Source: JAVJSD01 sp040219575
GTDB taxonomy: Bacteria > Planctomycetota > Planctomycetia > Pirellulales > Pirellulaceae
Length of the DNA stretch: 64,000 nucleotides
Assembly: GCA_040219575.1 (NCBI GenBank)
Contig: JAVJSD010000090.1
Span: forward strand, 1 to 64,000
Direction: 5' to 3'
In this document: in pieces, positions 26,514 to 36,063 of the stretch
Layout: each line of letters starts with the position of its first letter
How positions within the stretch are numbered: position 1 is the first letter of the stretch
Translations under genes and position numbers: made by a program
Notes under the pieces: model-generated
Databases searched by the model: none
Seen by the model: the letters and a program-made list of their open reading frames with translations, nothing else
Told to the model about the DNA's origin: nothing

Positions 26514-27326
26514 ATGACGGATCGACCTGTGAACTCCACGCCTCGCGACATGGCCGGCGTCTTGTTTACGCTGTTGCTGGCGCTGATTCCTTTGGCCATC
26601 TCGGGCTGTCCCGCCGGCGCGCCGCCGACCAACAGCATCGCCGCCGATCCCGACGCCGGGAAGAACACCCAGCAGGCGTCGGCCAAACCGCTCGGCGAGC
26701 AGACGGTGATGCCGTCGATCTCGCTCGACGTGCCGCTCGCCCCCAAGACCGCACTGCCGCTGCCCGAACTCCCCCCCACGCCGCTGCACCGGCCGCGCGT
26801 CGTGCTCAGCGCCGGACACGAGCAAACCTGCCTGGTGGGCGTCGGCGAGGTCTTGCCGGAAATCAACCTCACCGATCCGCAAGGGAATCCGCTCACGCTT
26901 TCCAGCCAGTACGGCGAGAAGCTGACCGTGGTGGTGTTCTGGAACGACCGCAAGGTGTTCGCCCGCGAACAGTTCGCGCGGCTGGGCATCGACACCGATC
27001 ACTTCCACAGCTTCGGCGTGAACGTGGTCGCGGTGAACGTGGGCGACGCGCCGGAGATCGTGGCGCAGCTCAACGACCAGTACGGCGGCGGCTACAAGTG
27101 CCTGCTCGATCCGCGCGGCGAGTCGCTCACACGCATCGCCACCGGCAAGCTGCCGCGGACTTACCTGCTCGACGCCGAGGGGCGGATCGTGTGGTTCGAC
27201 ATCGAGTACTCGCGCGGCACGGAGCGCGAACTGGAGAACGCCCTCTACTGGCATCTGCTGCCGGAAGGCCAACGGTTCCTGCCGACGGCCCGGCTCAACA
27301 CGCCCGCCGGCGCCATCTCCGGCTGA
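26514..27326 (+). CDS. Redoxin-domain lipoprotein (thioredoxin fold, no active-site CxxC)
   Basis: A 270-residue protein with a lipoprotein signal ending in the lipobox LAISGC (lipid C32). It is followed by a Pro/Ala-rich linker and a thioredoxin-like AhpC/TSA-redoxin domain (about 115-250: LTDPQGNPLTL, VVVFWNDRK, LPRTYLLDAEGRIVWFDIEY). In TlpA-type proteins WCxxC follows the beta-strand VVVFW; here the residues are WNDRKVFA, so both catalytic cysteines are missing. It is therefore probably not a thiol oxidoreductase and may be structural or ligand-binding. I favour the ATG at 26514, but 26481 and 26499 are in frame. Singleton. Confidence 0.75.
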   Translation: MTDRPVNSTPRDMAGVLFTLLLALIPLAISGCPAGAPPTNSIAADPDAGKNTQQASAKPLGEQTVMPSISLDVPLAPKTALPLPELPPTPLHRPRVVLSAGHEQTCLVGVGEVLPEINLTDPQGNPLTLSSQYGEKLTVVVFWNDRKVFAREQFARLGIDTDHFHSFGVNVVAVNVGDAPEIVAQLNDQYGGGYKCLLDPRGESLTRIATGKLPRTYLLDAEGRIVWFDIEYSRGTERELENALYWHLLPEGQRFLPTARLNTPAGAISG

Positions 27327-27385
27327 GAACTACAATCACGACGCTGGCGTTGCTGCCTGTATGGCGGAGACCACAGTAGCCTGAA

Positions 27386-27476
27386 CGCGTAAGCGAGGGG
27401 ACACTTCGGAACTCTTTCCAGCTACTACCATCGATGGCTCCGCGAGGGTTGATCACAGCTCCCCCTCGCTTACGCA
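27386..27476. repeat. Inverted repeat, arms gcgtaagcgaggg / ccctcgcttacgc
   Basis: Perfect 13-nt arms at 27386-27398 and 27464-27476 enclose about 65 nt. It fills the gap before the mannosyltransferase-like gene, which has no other visible features. Confidence 0.65.
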
Positions 27477-27538
27477 TTCGGGCTGGTGTTGCGAAACCGG
27501 CTTCGACTGTGCAACCGTCTACAGGCACATTGGCTGAT

Positions 27539-28675
27539 ATGGCCCCCGCCGCTTCCGTGCATGTGTTGGCGCTCGAACCGCATTACGGCGGCAGTCATCG
27601 GGCGATGCTCGACGGCTGGGTGCGGCATAGCCGGCACACGTGGACCGTGCTGGGACTGCCGGCTTACAAGTGGAAGTGGCGGATGCGGCACGCACCGCTG
27701 ACGCTGGCCGACGACGTGCGACGGCGCGTCGCGGAGGGCGAGCGATTCGACATGCTGTTGGTCAGCGACATGCTCGGCCTGGCTGAGTTTCGCGGCCTTG
27801 CGCCCGAGTCCGTCGCGCGGTTGCCGGCGGTCGTCTACTTTCACGAGAATCAGCTCACTTACCCGGTGCGCGAGCCGCGGGAGCGCGACCAGCACTTCGC
27901 CTTCACGAACTTCACCACGGCCGCGGCCGCCGATGCGGTGTGGTTCAACTCGGCCTTTCATCGCGATGAGCTGCTGGCGGCGCTGCGCGAGTTTCTCGCC
28001 CGCATGCCCGACTACCAGCCGCTGGACGTGGTCGATGCAATCGAGGCCAAGTCGCTTGTGCAGCCGCCGGGAGTTGAGATGCCGCCGGAGCGCGGCGTCC
28101 GGCGGCCGGGGCCGCTGCGGATACTGTGGGCGGCGCGATGGGAGCACGACAAGGGGCCGGAGTTGTTCTTTGAGGCGTTGGAGTTGCTGGCGGCGCGGCA
28201 TGTTGACTTTCGCCTGAGCGTGGTCGGCGAACAGTTTCGCGACACGCCGGAGGTGTTCGCGACCGCCCGGCGGCGCTTCGCCGATCGCATCGACCGATGG
28301 GGCTTTCAGGCGAACCGTGACGACTACTTGGCCGCGCTGTCCACCGTCGACGCGATCGTCTCGACCGCGCGGCACGAATTCTTCGGCATCGCGGTGGTGG
28401 AGGCGATCGCCGCGGGGGCGTATCCACTGTTGCCGAATCGGTTGGCGTATCCCGAGATCCTCGACATCGCCGCGCATCCGCAGCATGCCGACGCGTTTCT
28501 CTACGATGGCCGGGCGGTCACGCTGGCCGAACGCCTCGCCTCCCTCGCCTTGCGGTTGGACGCCACCGGCAGCGTCTGGAGCGCGGAGGTTCCGACGCTA
28601 CGCCATTGCATCGCCCGCTTCGCCTGGCCCCATCGCGCCGCCGAGATGGACGCCGCCCTCGAAGCGTTGGCGTAG
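27539..28675 (+). CDS. Glycosyltransferase, homologue of tRNA-queuosine alpha-mannosyltransferase (DUF3524/GTDC1)
   Basis: A 378-residue GT-B glycosyltransferase. The N-terminal domain begins LALEPHYGGSHRAMLDGW and continues with LGLPAYKWKWRMRHAP and YFHENQLTYP. These are the DUF3524 hallmarks of vertebrate GTDC1 (QTMAN), which adds mannose to queuosine in tRNA-Asp. The C-terminal half has GT4-type motifs: LWAARWEHDKGP, the phosphate/nucleotide-sugar site, and EFFGIAVVEAIAAGAYPLLP (EX7E-like, with E at both ends). Start ATG 27539; the longer ORF from 27434 is repeat-derived. If the assignment holds, it is a cytoplasmic tRNA-modifying enzyme. No queuosine biosynthesis gene is nearby. A sugar transferase with another acceptor is the alternative. 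Confidence 0.8.
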   Translation: MAPAASVHVLALEPHYGGSHRAMLDGWVRHSRHTWTVLGLPAYKWKWRMRHAPLTLADDVRRRVAEGERFDMLLVSDMLGLAEFRGLAPESVARLPAVVYFHENQLTYPVREPRERDQHFAFTNFTTAAAADAVWFNSAFHRDELLAALREFLARMPDYQPLDVVDAIEAKSLVQPPGVEMPPERGVRRPGPLRILWAARWEHDKGPELFFEALELLAARHVDFRLSVVGEQFRDTPEVFATARRRFADRIDRWGFQANRDDYLAALSTVDAIVSTARHEFFGIAVVEAIAAGAYPLLPNRLAYPEILDIAAHPQHADAFLYDGRAVTLAERLASLALRLDATGSVWSAEVPTLRHCIARFAWPHRAAEMDAALEALA

Positions 28676-28683
28676 CAACGTCC

Positions 28684-28712
28684 CTGCCAAGCCGACGGCA
28701 ATGCCGTCGTTT
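28684..28712. repeat. CAAGCCGACGGCAATGCCGTCG palindromic repeat
   Basis: A small hairpin (cgacggcaatgccgtcg) of the AAGCCGACGAC family lies in the 118-nt gap between the convergent mannosyltransferase-like and dehydratase genes. Confidence 0.6.
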
Positions 28713-28793
28713 TCACCCCCCTCGATCGCTTTCGGCTTGCGGCAGCCGAAACGGACGTTTCTACGAGCGCCCGAAGACTGACGCATGAAAACC

Positions 28794-29222
28794 CTACGCC
28801 TGCACCTTGGCCAACGTGCAGGCGAAGTCGAAGCGGGCGGCGAGTTTGCCGCCGCACGTAACTCTTGCGGTAAGGAAGAAAGCGTCGGCGAGGCGTTCGT
28901 TGAGCGTGACCTGCATTTCGATCACGTCGCCGGGACGAACCATCTTCTTGAACTTCACGTCGCCCAACCGCGTGGCGACCGGCACGCCGCCCCCCTCCTC
29001 GACGAACCGCGCCAGCAGAATCGCCCCCGCCTGCATGCCGCTTTCGCAGAGGATCACGCCCGGCACGAGCGGGTAGCCCGGGTAGTGGCCCTGAAAGAAG
29101 TACTCGTCGTCGCGGAACGTTTTGCGGCAAGTGATGCAGTCGTCGCTCTGCTCGACGATTTCGTCGACCAGCAGCATCGGCGCGCGGTGAGGGATGGCGG
29201 CGTGGATTTGTTCGAGCGTCAT
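28794..29222 (-). CDS. FabZ-like (3R)-hydroxyacyl-ACP dehydratase (hotdog fold)
   Basis: A 142-residue hotdog dehydratase. It contains the FabZ active-site segment GHYPGYPLVPGVILCE with catalytic H46 and E60, and the N-terminal IPHRAPMLLVD motif. It removes water from beta-hydroxyacyl-ACP to give trans-2-enoyl-ACP. It is the last gene of a minus-strand series: ketosynthase, ACP, two CrtI-like flavoproteins, then this dehydratase. The primary housekeeping fabZ of planctomycetes is often elsewhere (with lpxC/lpxA), so this copy probably serves the local pathway. A 197-nt gap holding a GTAGCGGAA repeat separates it from the preceding flavoprotein gene. Confidence 0.88.
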   Translation of the reverse strand: MTLEQIHAAIPHRAPMLLVDEIVEQSDDCITCRKTFRDDEYFFQGHYPGYPLVPGVILCESGMQAGAILLARFVEEGGGVPVATRLGDVKFKKMVRPGDVIEMQVTLNERLADAFFLTARVTCGGKLAARFDFACTLAKVQA

Positions 29223-29302
29223 GGGATGTTTTCGCCGGGTTGCGTCGGATTGACTTTTCCATCGAGGCTCTATCTGAAAACGCCGTGACGGTGCGATTTT
29301 TC

Positions 29303-29419
29303 GTAGCGGAACTCGCCAGAGTTCCGAGGTATTCGGACGAATTCGGAAGTCTGGCGACTTCCGCTACGAGTTTTCAGACAACGGTTGGGCGCCATGCTAT
29401 GGCAGGCTGGAAGCCTGCC

Positions 29420-29424
<5 letters not shown>
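29303..29424. repeat. GTAGCGGAACTC palindrome followed by GGCAGGCTGGAAGCCTGCC palindrome
   Basis: 29303-29368 is a GTAGCGGAACTC-family element with facing arms. 29397-29424 is a GTAGGGCAGCC-family hairpin that overlaps the last codons of the neighbouring flavoprotein gene by a few nucleotides. It separates the flavoprotein gene from the dehydratase gene. Confidence 0.7.
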
Positions 29425-30856
<1,432 letters not shown>

Positions 30857-30985
30857 CAGCCGACCTCGTTTAGCCGCAGGCCCAGCGGGCCGCGCGGGAG
30901 TTGAGGATGGAGCGGGTTTGCGGTTAAGCGACCAATTGCAGCCGCAGCGATCATGAGAAATGTCTTCACTTCCATCGACTCTCCA

Positions 30986-32374
30986 TCAGTCGAGCAACAA
31001 GTGTTGATTCGCGATCGAGATGCCGCTGACGATGGCGCCGATGATGCCGACGAAGCCCTGGTCGGTGCCGCAGAGGAAGAGGTTGTCGAGGTGCGTCCGG
31101 CCGTCGAGCGTCTTCTCCGGCGCGCCGTACACGGCGCCGTTGTCGTGCCAGGTGAAGCGGTGGATGGTGGTCGGCGTGAACATGTCGCGGTCGATCACGC
31201 GGGCGCGGTAGTCGGGTGTGAAGCGCACCGCCGCGGCGACGGTGCGGTCGTACCACCGCAGTTTCTCCAACTGGTACTGCTCCTCCGACAGCGCCGACCA
31301 GCGGTCGTGGTCGGCCAGGGCCGTGATGCGGATCACGCCGTCGGCGAGTTGCCCGTCCTCCGGGCCGTAGGCGAAATTGTTCGGCGAACAGACGACGCCG
31401 GTCCGCACGTCGCACAACTCCTCGGTCGGCCGCTGCCAGTGAAACTCGTCGCTGTCGTTGAAGAACACGATGGTGCGGTCGTGGCCGAAGTCGCGCGGCT
31501 GGCGGTCGAGGATCGAGACCGTCTCGATGAACGAGAGCTGCCCCGCCTGCTGGTTTTCGACTTCCGTGATGTCGTCGCACAGCCGCAGCGTTTCCAGTCG
31601 CCCGGCGGAGGAGAGCACCCGCCGGCCTTCAATCTCTTCGCCGCTGTCGAGCACCACGCCGACCGCGTGGCCGTTCTCCGTCTTGATTCGCGACACGCCG
31701 CTGCGGAGCTTCAACTCGCCGCCGAGCGAGCGAAACCGTTTGACCAGGTTCCGCAAGATCAGCCGCACCCCGGCGAAAGGCCGGGCGAAGCCCTCCAGGA
31801 AGATGCTGCGGAACATGATGCAGAACTGGCCGAAGTCCATGTCGTGCTCGCGGGCGTTGCCGTACCACATCAACGGGCAAAGCAACATTTCGACCAGCAG
31901 CGGTTCGCTGATGATCTCGCCCATCACCTGCCGGGCCGAGAGGGCGTAGGCCTCCTGATCGAGGTCGTCGTAATCGACCAGCCGCGCCAGCAGGAGGCGG
32001 AAGCTGTCGACTTGCGTGGGAAACTCGCGGGCGATTTCGGCCTCGAGCAGTTCGATGTCGTTGTTGAAGTCGAGCCGCGTATGGGGGAAGGCGATCGTCG
32101 AACCGATCTGCGGCGCCAGGGCGAAGTCGTCCCACTTGAAACGGAGTTGCCGTAGCAGCCGGGCCAGCGGGCCGCGCTTGGCGCCCTTGGGCGTGAAGTT
32201 GGTCACCGCGTGCAGGCCGACGTCGTAATCGCGGCCGTTCAGGCGGTAGAAGCTGTTCAGCCCGCCGATGGTGTAATGCCGCTCGAGAATGCAGACGCGT
32301 TTGTCGTAGTGCGCCAGGCGAATGCCCGCCGCCAGCCCCGACATGCCGGCCCCGATGATGATCACGTCGTACAT
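30986..32374 (-). CDS. CrtI-like FAD-dependent oxidoreductase (desaturase/isomerase), copy A
   Basis: A 462-residue flavoprotein of the same superfamily as its downstream neighbour, but clearly divergent from it. The N-terminus is MYDVIIIGAGMSGLAAGIRL followed by ILERHYTIGGLNSF. The C-terminal FAD region is NLFLCGTDQGFVGIIGAIVSG. The ATG at 32374 is chosen; the longer ORF to 32452 encodes heptamer-repeat peptide. It lies 106 nt downstream of the ACP gene and 129 nt upstream of copy B, all on the minus strand. Two non-identical members side by side suggest sequential steps or a heteromeric pair, as for paired carotenoid desaturases. The substrate is probably an ACP- or lipid-linked chain (inference). 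Confidence 0.85.
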   Translation of the reverse strand: MYDVIIIGAGMSGLAAGIRLAHYDKRVCILERHYTIGGLNSFYRLNGRDYDVGLHAVTNFTPKGAKRGPLARLLRQLRFKWDDFALAPQIGSTIAFPHTRLDFNNDIELLEAEIAREFPTQVDSFRLLLARLVDYDDLDQEAYALSARQVMGEIISEPLLVEMLLCPLMWYGNAREHDMDFGQFCIMFRSIFLEGFARPFAGVRLILRNLVKRFRSLGGELKLRSGVSRIKTENGHAVGVVLDSGEEIEGRRVLSSAGRLETLRLCDDITEVENQQAGQLSFIETVSILDRQPRDFGHDRTIVFFNDSDEFHWQRPTEELCDVRTGVVCSPNNFAYGPEDGQLADGVIRITALADHDRWSALSEEQYQLEKLRWYDRTVAAAVRFTPDYRARVIDRDMFTPTTIHRFTWHDNGAVYGAPEKTLDGRTHLDNLFLCGTDQGFVGIIGAIVSGISIANQHLLLD

Positions 32375-32381
32375 GGGGTGA

Positions 32382-32475
32382 AGCAGGTGAGTAAGTGAGT
32401 AGGTGAGTAGGCAAGTAGGTGGATGTTTTGCGGCGAGTCGCGACTTGCTCACCTACTCACTTACTCACCTACCAC
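32382..32475. repeat. GTGAGTAGG heptamer-type arrays in facing orientation
   Basis: The plus-strand gtgagtaggtgagtagg phase (32386-32421) is followed by its reverse complement, cacctactcacttactcacc (32451-32472). The two arrays could form one long hairpin in the ACP-flavoprotein spacer. Confidence 0.65.
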
Positions 32476-32480
32476 CTCCC

Positions 32481-32741
<261 letters not shown>

Positions 32742-32826
32742 GCCGCGTTTCCTTCCGGCTTGGGGAGTGTATGTTTGCAGACCGCCACAAATACGTAGAG
32801 CGGACTGACCGAAGCTCTGTTACACA

Positions 32827-34086
32827 TCAGAACTTCTTGATGATCACGACGGAGTTGATTCCCAGCATACCGAATGAATTGTTCAGGATGTAGGTGACGG
32901 ACCCCGATTCCTGCGGCTGGTTGAGCACCAGGCCGGGCAACTCGCACTCGGCGTCGAGCTGGTCGACGTTGATGGTGGCGTGGCACACGCCGTCGTCGAA
33001 AGCGGGCAGATTTCCCGCCAATTCCAGGGCGCCGGCGGCGCCCATCGCGTGGCCGATGAAGCTTTTGGTGTTGTTGAATCGGGTCCGCTCGCTGCGCCCG
33101 AAAACCCGTCGCAGGGCGTCGCATTCCTGGGCGTCGCCCATGCTGGTGCCGGTGGCGTGCGTGCTGACGATGTCGATCTGCTCGGGGGCCAGGGCGGCTC
33201 GCTTGAGCGCCAAACTGACGCACTCCGCCTGCCGCTCGGGATTGGGGAGCACAAAATCGGTGGCGTCGGTGTTCATGGCGTAGCCCGCCAGTTCGCCATA
33301 GATCTTCGCGCCGCGACGGCGGGCGTCGTCGAGCCGTTCCAGCGTGTAGACACAGCCCCCTTCGGCCACGACGATGCCGTTGCGGGCCACATCGAACGGC
33401 CGCGAGGCCCGGGTGGGATCTTCGTGCTCGGCCAGGGCGCCCTGGCTTTTGAAACTGGCGAAGATGCCGAAGGTGTGAATGCTCTCGGAGACGCCGCCGG
33501 CCAGCGCCAGGTCGCAGTCGCCCAGCCGCAACATCTGCGCGCCCTGAATCAGCCCGGCGTTCCCCGCGGCGCAGGCGGCGCCGATGGTGTAGTGCGGGCC
33601 GACGATGCCCATGTTCAGGGCCACCTCGCCGGCCGGATTGTTGGCCACCGTGCGGGGGTTGTGGTGGTGCGACCAGAAGCTGGTGTCGTAGTCGTAGCCC
33701 TTGAGCTCGTAGATTTCGTTTTCGGTCTCGACGTTGCCGTGCTCGGTGACGCCCAGGTAAACGCCGACGCGGCTCTTGTCGGTGTTCTCCCAGTCGATTC
33801 CGGCGTCGCGAACGGCCTCGTTGGTGCAGTAGATGCCGACGCTGCCGGCCCGCGTGCCGCGACGGGCGTCTTTGCGGCTCTGGTAACGCTTCACTTCGTA
33901 GTCGCAGATGCCGGCCAGGGTGTCGCCGACGTAGCGAATTTCGTACTTCGAGACGCCGCTGCGGCCGGCGAGCAGACTCTCGCGGTACTCGACCAGGCTG
34001 TTGCCGTTGGGCGAGGTGAGGCCGACGCCGGTGATGACGATCCGCTGGTTTTCGGGAAGCGAGCTGGAAGAGCCGCCGGCGATCAT
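32827..34086 (-). CDS. Beta-ketoacyl-ACP synthase (KAS II/FabF-like)
   Basis: A 419-residue thiolase-fold condensing enzyme. The triad is visible: C172 (IGAACAAGNAG), H310 (STHATGTSMGD) and H346 (KSFIGHAMGAAG). The N-terminal RIVITGVGLTSPNG and C-terminal NNSFGMLGINSVVIIKKF are typical. It elongates acyl-ACP by decarboxylative Claisen condensation. It differs from standard FabF in the 60-150 region (KDARRGTRAGS, HHHNPRTVANNPAG), suggesting specialised chain selection. It heads the minus-strand set with ACP, the CrtI-like pair and a dehydratase. No KAS III or malonyl transferase gene is present, so starter and malonyl units must come from primary metabolism. Confidence 0.9.
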   Translation of the reverse strand: MIAGGSSSSLPENQRIVITGVGLTSPNGNSLVEYRESLLAGRSGVSKYEIRYVGDTLAGICDYEVKRYQSRKDARRGTRAGSVGIYCTNEAVRDAGIDWENTDKSRVGVYLGVTEHGNVETENEIYELKGYDYDTSFWSHHHNPRTVANNPAGEVALNMGIVGPHYTIGAACAAGNAGLIQGAQMLRLGDCDLALAGGVSESIHTFGIFASFKSQGALAEHEDPTRASRPFDVARNGIVVAEGGCVYTLERLDDARRRGAKIYGELAGYAMNTDATDFVLPNPERQAECVSLALKRAALAPEQIDIVSTHATGTSMGDAQECDALRRVFGRSERTRFNNTKSFIGHAMGAAGALELAGNLPAFDDGVCHATINVDQLDAECELPGLVLNQPQESGSVTYILNNSFGMLGINSVVIIKKF

Positions 34087-34184
34087 GCGTGATTCCTGTC
34101 AGTGGCGGGAAGCTGTTGAAATTAACCGGTTTGTGCCGAACTGACAAGCGGCTCAGAGGCGCCCATTCGCCCCCGCCTTCCCCC

Positions 34185-34236
34185 CAAGCCGACGACTTTG
34201 TCGTCGCTTTGACGACGGCGGAGCCGTCGGCTTGGG
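34185..34236. repeat. CAAGCCGACGAC palindromic repeat with double hairpin
   Basis: The outer arms ccaagccgacgac and gccgtcggcttgg enclose an inner hairpin, gacgactttgtcgtc. It lies just beyond the epimerase stop. Confidence 0.65.
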
Positions 34237-34238
34237 AA

Positions 34239-35240
34239 TCATGGCGTTTCTGATTCGCGCAGCCAAGCGCCGAGGCGCTCCATGCCCTCAACCGTGGAAA
34301 CCCGCGGCTCGTAACCGAAATCCTCGCGAGCGCGGCCGATGTCGAAGTAGTGCGAGGTGGCGAGCTGCGCCGCGAGAAATCGCGTCATCGGCGGTTCGCC
34401 GCGCCGCCGCAGCAGTCGGTAGACGCCTTCCAGCGTCGCCCCCAACCCCCAGGCGGCCCGCAGCGAGATCGACTTGCGGATCGGCGGCAGATCGACCAGC
34501 GCCAGAATCTCGTCAATCCACTGCCAGCAATTCACCGGCTCGCCCTGACTGAGAAAGTAGGCCCGACCGCAGACCGGCGAACCTTCCGTCAGCGCGTCGG
34601 CCGCCAGCAGGTGCGCCTCGGCGGCGTTTTCGACGTAGATCATATCGACCAGGTTCGTGCCGTCGCCCACGCGCCGCAGTCGTCCACGACGTGCCCGATC
34701 GAGCAGTCGCGGAATCAGGTGGTGGTCGCGCGGGCCCCAGATCAAATGCGGCCGCAGACTGCAGGTAAGCAGGCCCTCCCGGCCGCTGGCCTCCAGCACG
34801 TGCTGCTCGGCGAGCGCCTTGGTGTGCTGGTAGTGGCAGAGCCAGCGCTCGGGATACGGGGCCGATTCGTCGACGCCGCATTGATCGCCGCCGTCGAACG
34901 TGACGCTGGGACTGCTGCTGAACACCAGACGCCCGACGCCGTGCTTCACACAACCCGCCACCACGTGCCGCGTCCCCTCGGTGTTGATGCCGTGAAAGTG
35001 ATCCCAGTCGTGGGCGATGCCCGCCACCGCCGCCGTGTGAAACACCACGTCCACCCCTTCACAGGCCCGGGCCACCGCCGCCGCGTCGCGAACATCGCCC
35101 CGGATGGTTTCGGCGCCGAGCGCCTCGAGCGCCGGGTACGCGCCGCGGGCGAACGTTCGCACGCGATCGCCGCGGGCCGCCAGTTGCTCGACGATGTACT
35201 TACCCAGGAAACCACCGGCGCCCGTCACAAGTGCCTGCAC
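34239..35240 (-). CDS. NAD(P)-dependent epimerase/dehydratase (3beta-HSD-like extended SDR)
   Basis: A 333-residue extended short-chain dehydrogenase. The Rossmann motif VTGAGGFLGKYI follows the start. Active-site residues are Y and K in YQHTK, with a Ser-rich SSSPSVTF upstream. The substrate domain contains LRPHLIWGPRDHH. This pattern is close to 3beta-hydroxysteroid dehydrogenase/OleD-type enzymes that reduce beta-keto or hydroxy-lipid substrates. The GTG at 35240 puts the Rossmann motif at the N-terminus; the ORF upstream is repeat-derived. It lies 152 nt upstream of the ketosynthase gene on the same strand, so it may be part of that pathway. A nucleotide-sugar epimerase is the alternative. 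Confidence 0.8.
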   Translation of the reverse strand: MQALVTGAGGFLGKYIVEQLAARGDRVRTFARGAYPALEALGAETIRGDVRDAAAVARACEGVDVVFHTAAVAGIAHDWDHFHGINTEGTRHVVAGCVKHGVGRLVFSSSPSVTFDGGDQCGVDESAPYPERWLCHYQHTKALAEQHVLEASGREGLLTCSLRPHLIWGPRDHHLIPRLLDRARRGRLRRVGDGTNLVDMIYVENAAEAHLLAADALTEGSPVCGRAYFLSQGEPVNCWQWIDEILALVDLPPIRKSISLRAAWGLGATLEGVYRLLRRRGEPPMTRFLAAQLATSHYFDIGRAREDFGYEPRVSTVEGMERLGAWLRESETP

Positions 35241-35265
35241 GAGGAGTCGACTTTCTGTTTGTGCT

Positions 35266-35395
35266 AGGCTCCGCCTGGAAACGCAGACCGGGCAATTCAA
35301 TTTGTAGCGGAACTCGTGAGAGTTCCTCATTCTCAATGCCGTCGGAAGTCTCACGACTTCCGCTACGCAGTTTCCGGACAAAGCTTGGTGAGGTA
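35266..35395. repeat. ~110-nt composite repeat with GTAGCGGAACTCGTGAG palindrome
   Basis: The palindromic core (35304-35366) has arms gtagcggaactcgtgag and ctcacgacttccgctac. Flanks match 38759-38945: ggctccg.ctggaaacgca upstream and tc.cggacaa downstream. The unit is thus longer than the palindrome alone. Confidence 0.7.
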
Positions 35396-35406
35396 GGTGG
35401 GGACGA

Positions 35407-35700
35407 CTACAGATGCACGGCGATCCAGCGTTCGGATTCACCGGGCTCGGGCGGCGGGACGGGGTCAATCCAGGGAATCTCCTGCTTCGCTTCGCGAAAC
35501 GCCGCCAGCTTGACCTTGAACAAGGCCACGATCTGCTGCAGCGCCTCGCGTTCGCTTTCCCCCAGTCCGGCAACCTCCGCCAGATTCGCCGCGCGGGCGA
35601 CGATCACCCCGGCTTCATTGCGCGGCGCGACATACACCCGGCAGTTGTAGACCGGCACGTCGGTGGGTGGGCCGAGAGGTCGAACGCGTGGATCGGGCAT
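35407..35700 (-). CDS. Conserved-looking small hypothetical protein
   Basis: A 97-residue protein that I cannot assign to a family. It shows a short N-terminal segment PVYNCRVYVAPRNEAGVIVARAANL, then a helical region (LGESEREALQQIVALFKVKLAAF) and an acidic Pro-rich end (IDPVPPPEPGESERWI). The composition and codon use look genuine. The ATG at 35700 abuts the heptamer array, so its upstream sequence consists of repeats; the longer ORF through the repeats is artefactual. No signal peptide or membrane segment is seen. It is on the same strand as the epimerase and ketosynthase genes, 166 nt away. Confidence 0.6.
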   Translation of the reverse strand: MPDPRVRPLGPPTDVPVYNCRVYVAPRNEAGVIVARAANLAEVAGLGESEREALQQIVALFKVKLAAFREAKQEIPWIDPVPPPEPGESERWIAVHL

Positions 35701-35832
35701 GTGAGGGGTGAGGGGTGAGTGGTGAGCGGTGAGTGGTGAGTGGTGAGTGGTGAGGGGTGAGGGGTGAGGGGTGAGGGGTGAGGGGTGAGGGGTGAGGGGT
35801 GAGGGGTGAGGGGTGAGGGGTGAGGGGTGAAA
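35701..35832. repeat. Heptamer array GTGAGGG/GTGAGTG, about 19 units
   Basis: An uninterrupted array of 7-nt units. The first part mixes GTGAGTG and GTGAGCG; the second part is homogeneous GTGAGGG (from about 35750). It begins immediately upstream of the hypothetical gene's start codon (minus strand) and is the longest heptamer array in the window. Confidence 0.9.
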
Positions 35833-35941
35833 CAGTGCGGCGGCCGGATGCACTCCAAGCCGACGGCTTTGCCGTCGCAGTTCGTGAGTAAGTGAGTAGG
35901 TGGGTTGCGTGGGAAACGCAAGTTCAGTCCGCAAAAACAAG

Positions 35942-35990
35942 TCTGCAATCTGCAATCTGCAATCCGAAATCCGAAATCTGCAATCCGAAA
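35942..35990. repeat. Heptamer array AATCTGC/AATCCGA type
   Basis: Seven consecutive 7-nt units differing at one or two positions (aatctgc, aatccga, aatctgc and so on). A related array lies at 21279-21315, another at 48093-48124, and in reverse orientation at 51615-51650. Confidence 0.8.
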
Positions 35991-36063
35991 TCACCCTCCC
36001 GCTTTCCGCCCCTCTTCTACTTCCCTACCATGATGGCTCACCAATATCCAGGAGGAGGACACC

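Noticed and set aside
24753..27272. 839-residue ORF on the minus strand
   Set aside because: It is antisense to the channel and redoxin genes, rich in Arg/Gln/His without any family motif; a typical shadow ORF of GC-rich DNA.
35701..35832. CRISPR-like regular array
   Set aside because: The unit is 7 nt with no spacers, and no cas genes are present; it is a simple tandem repeat.
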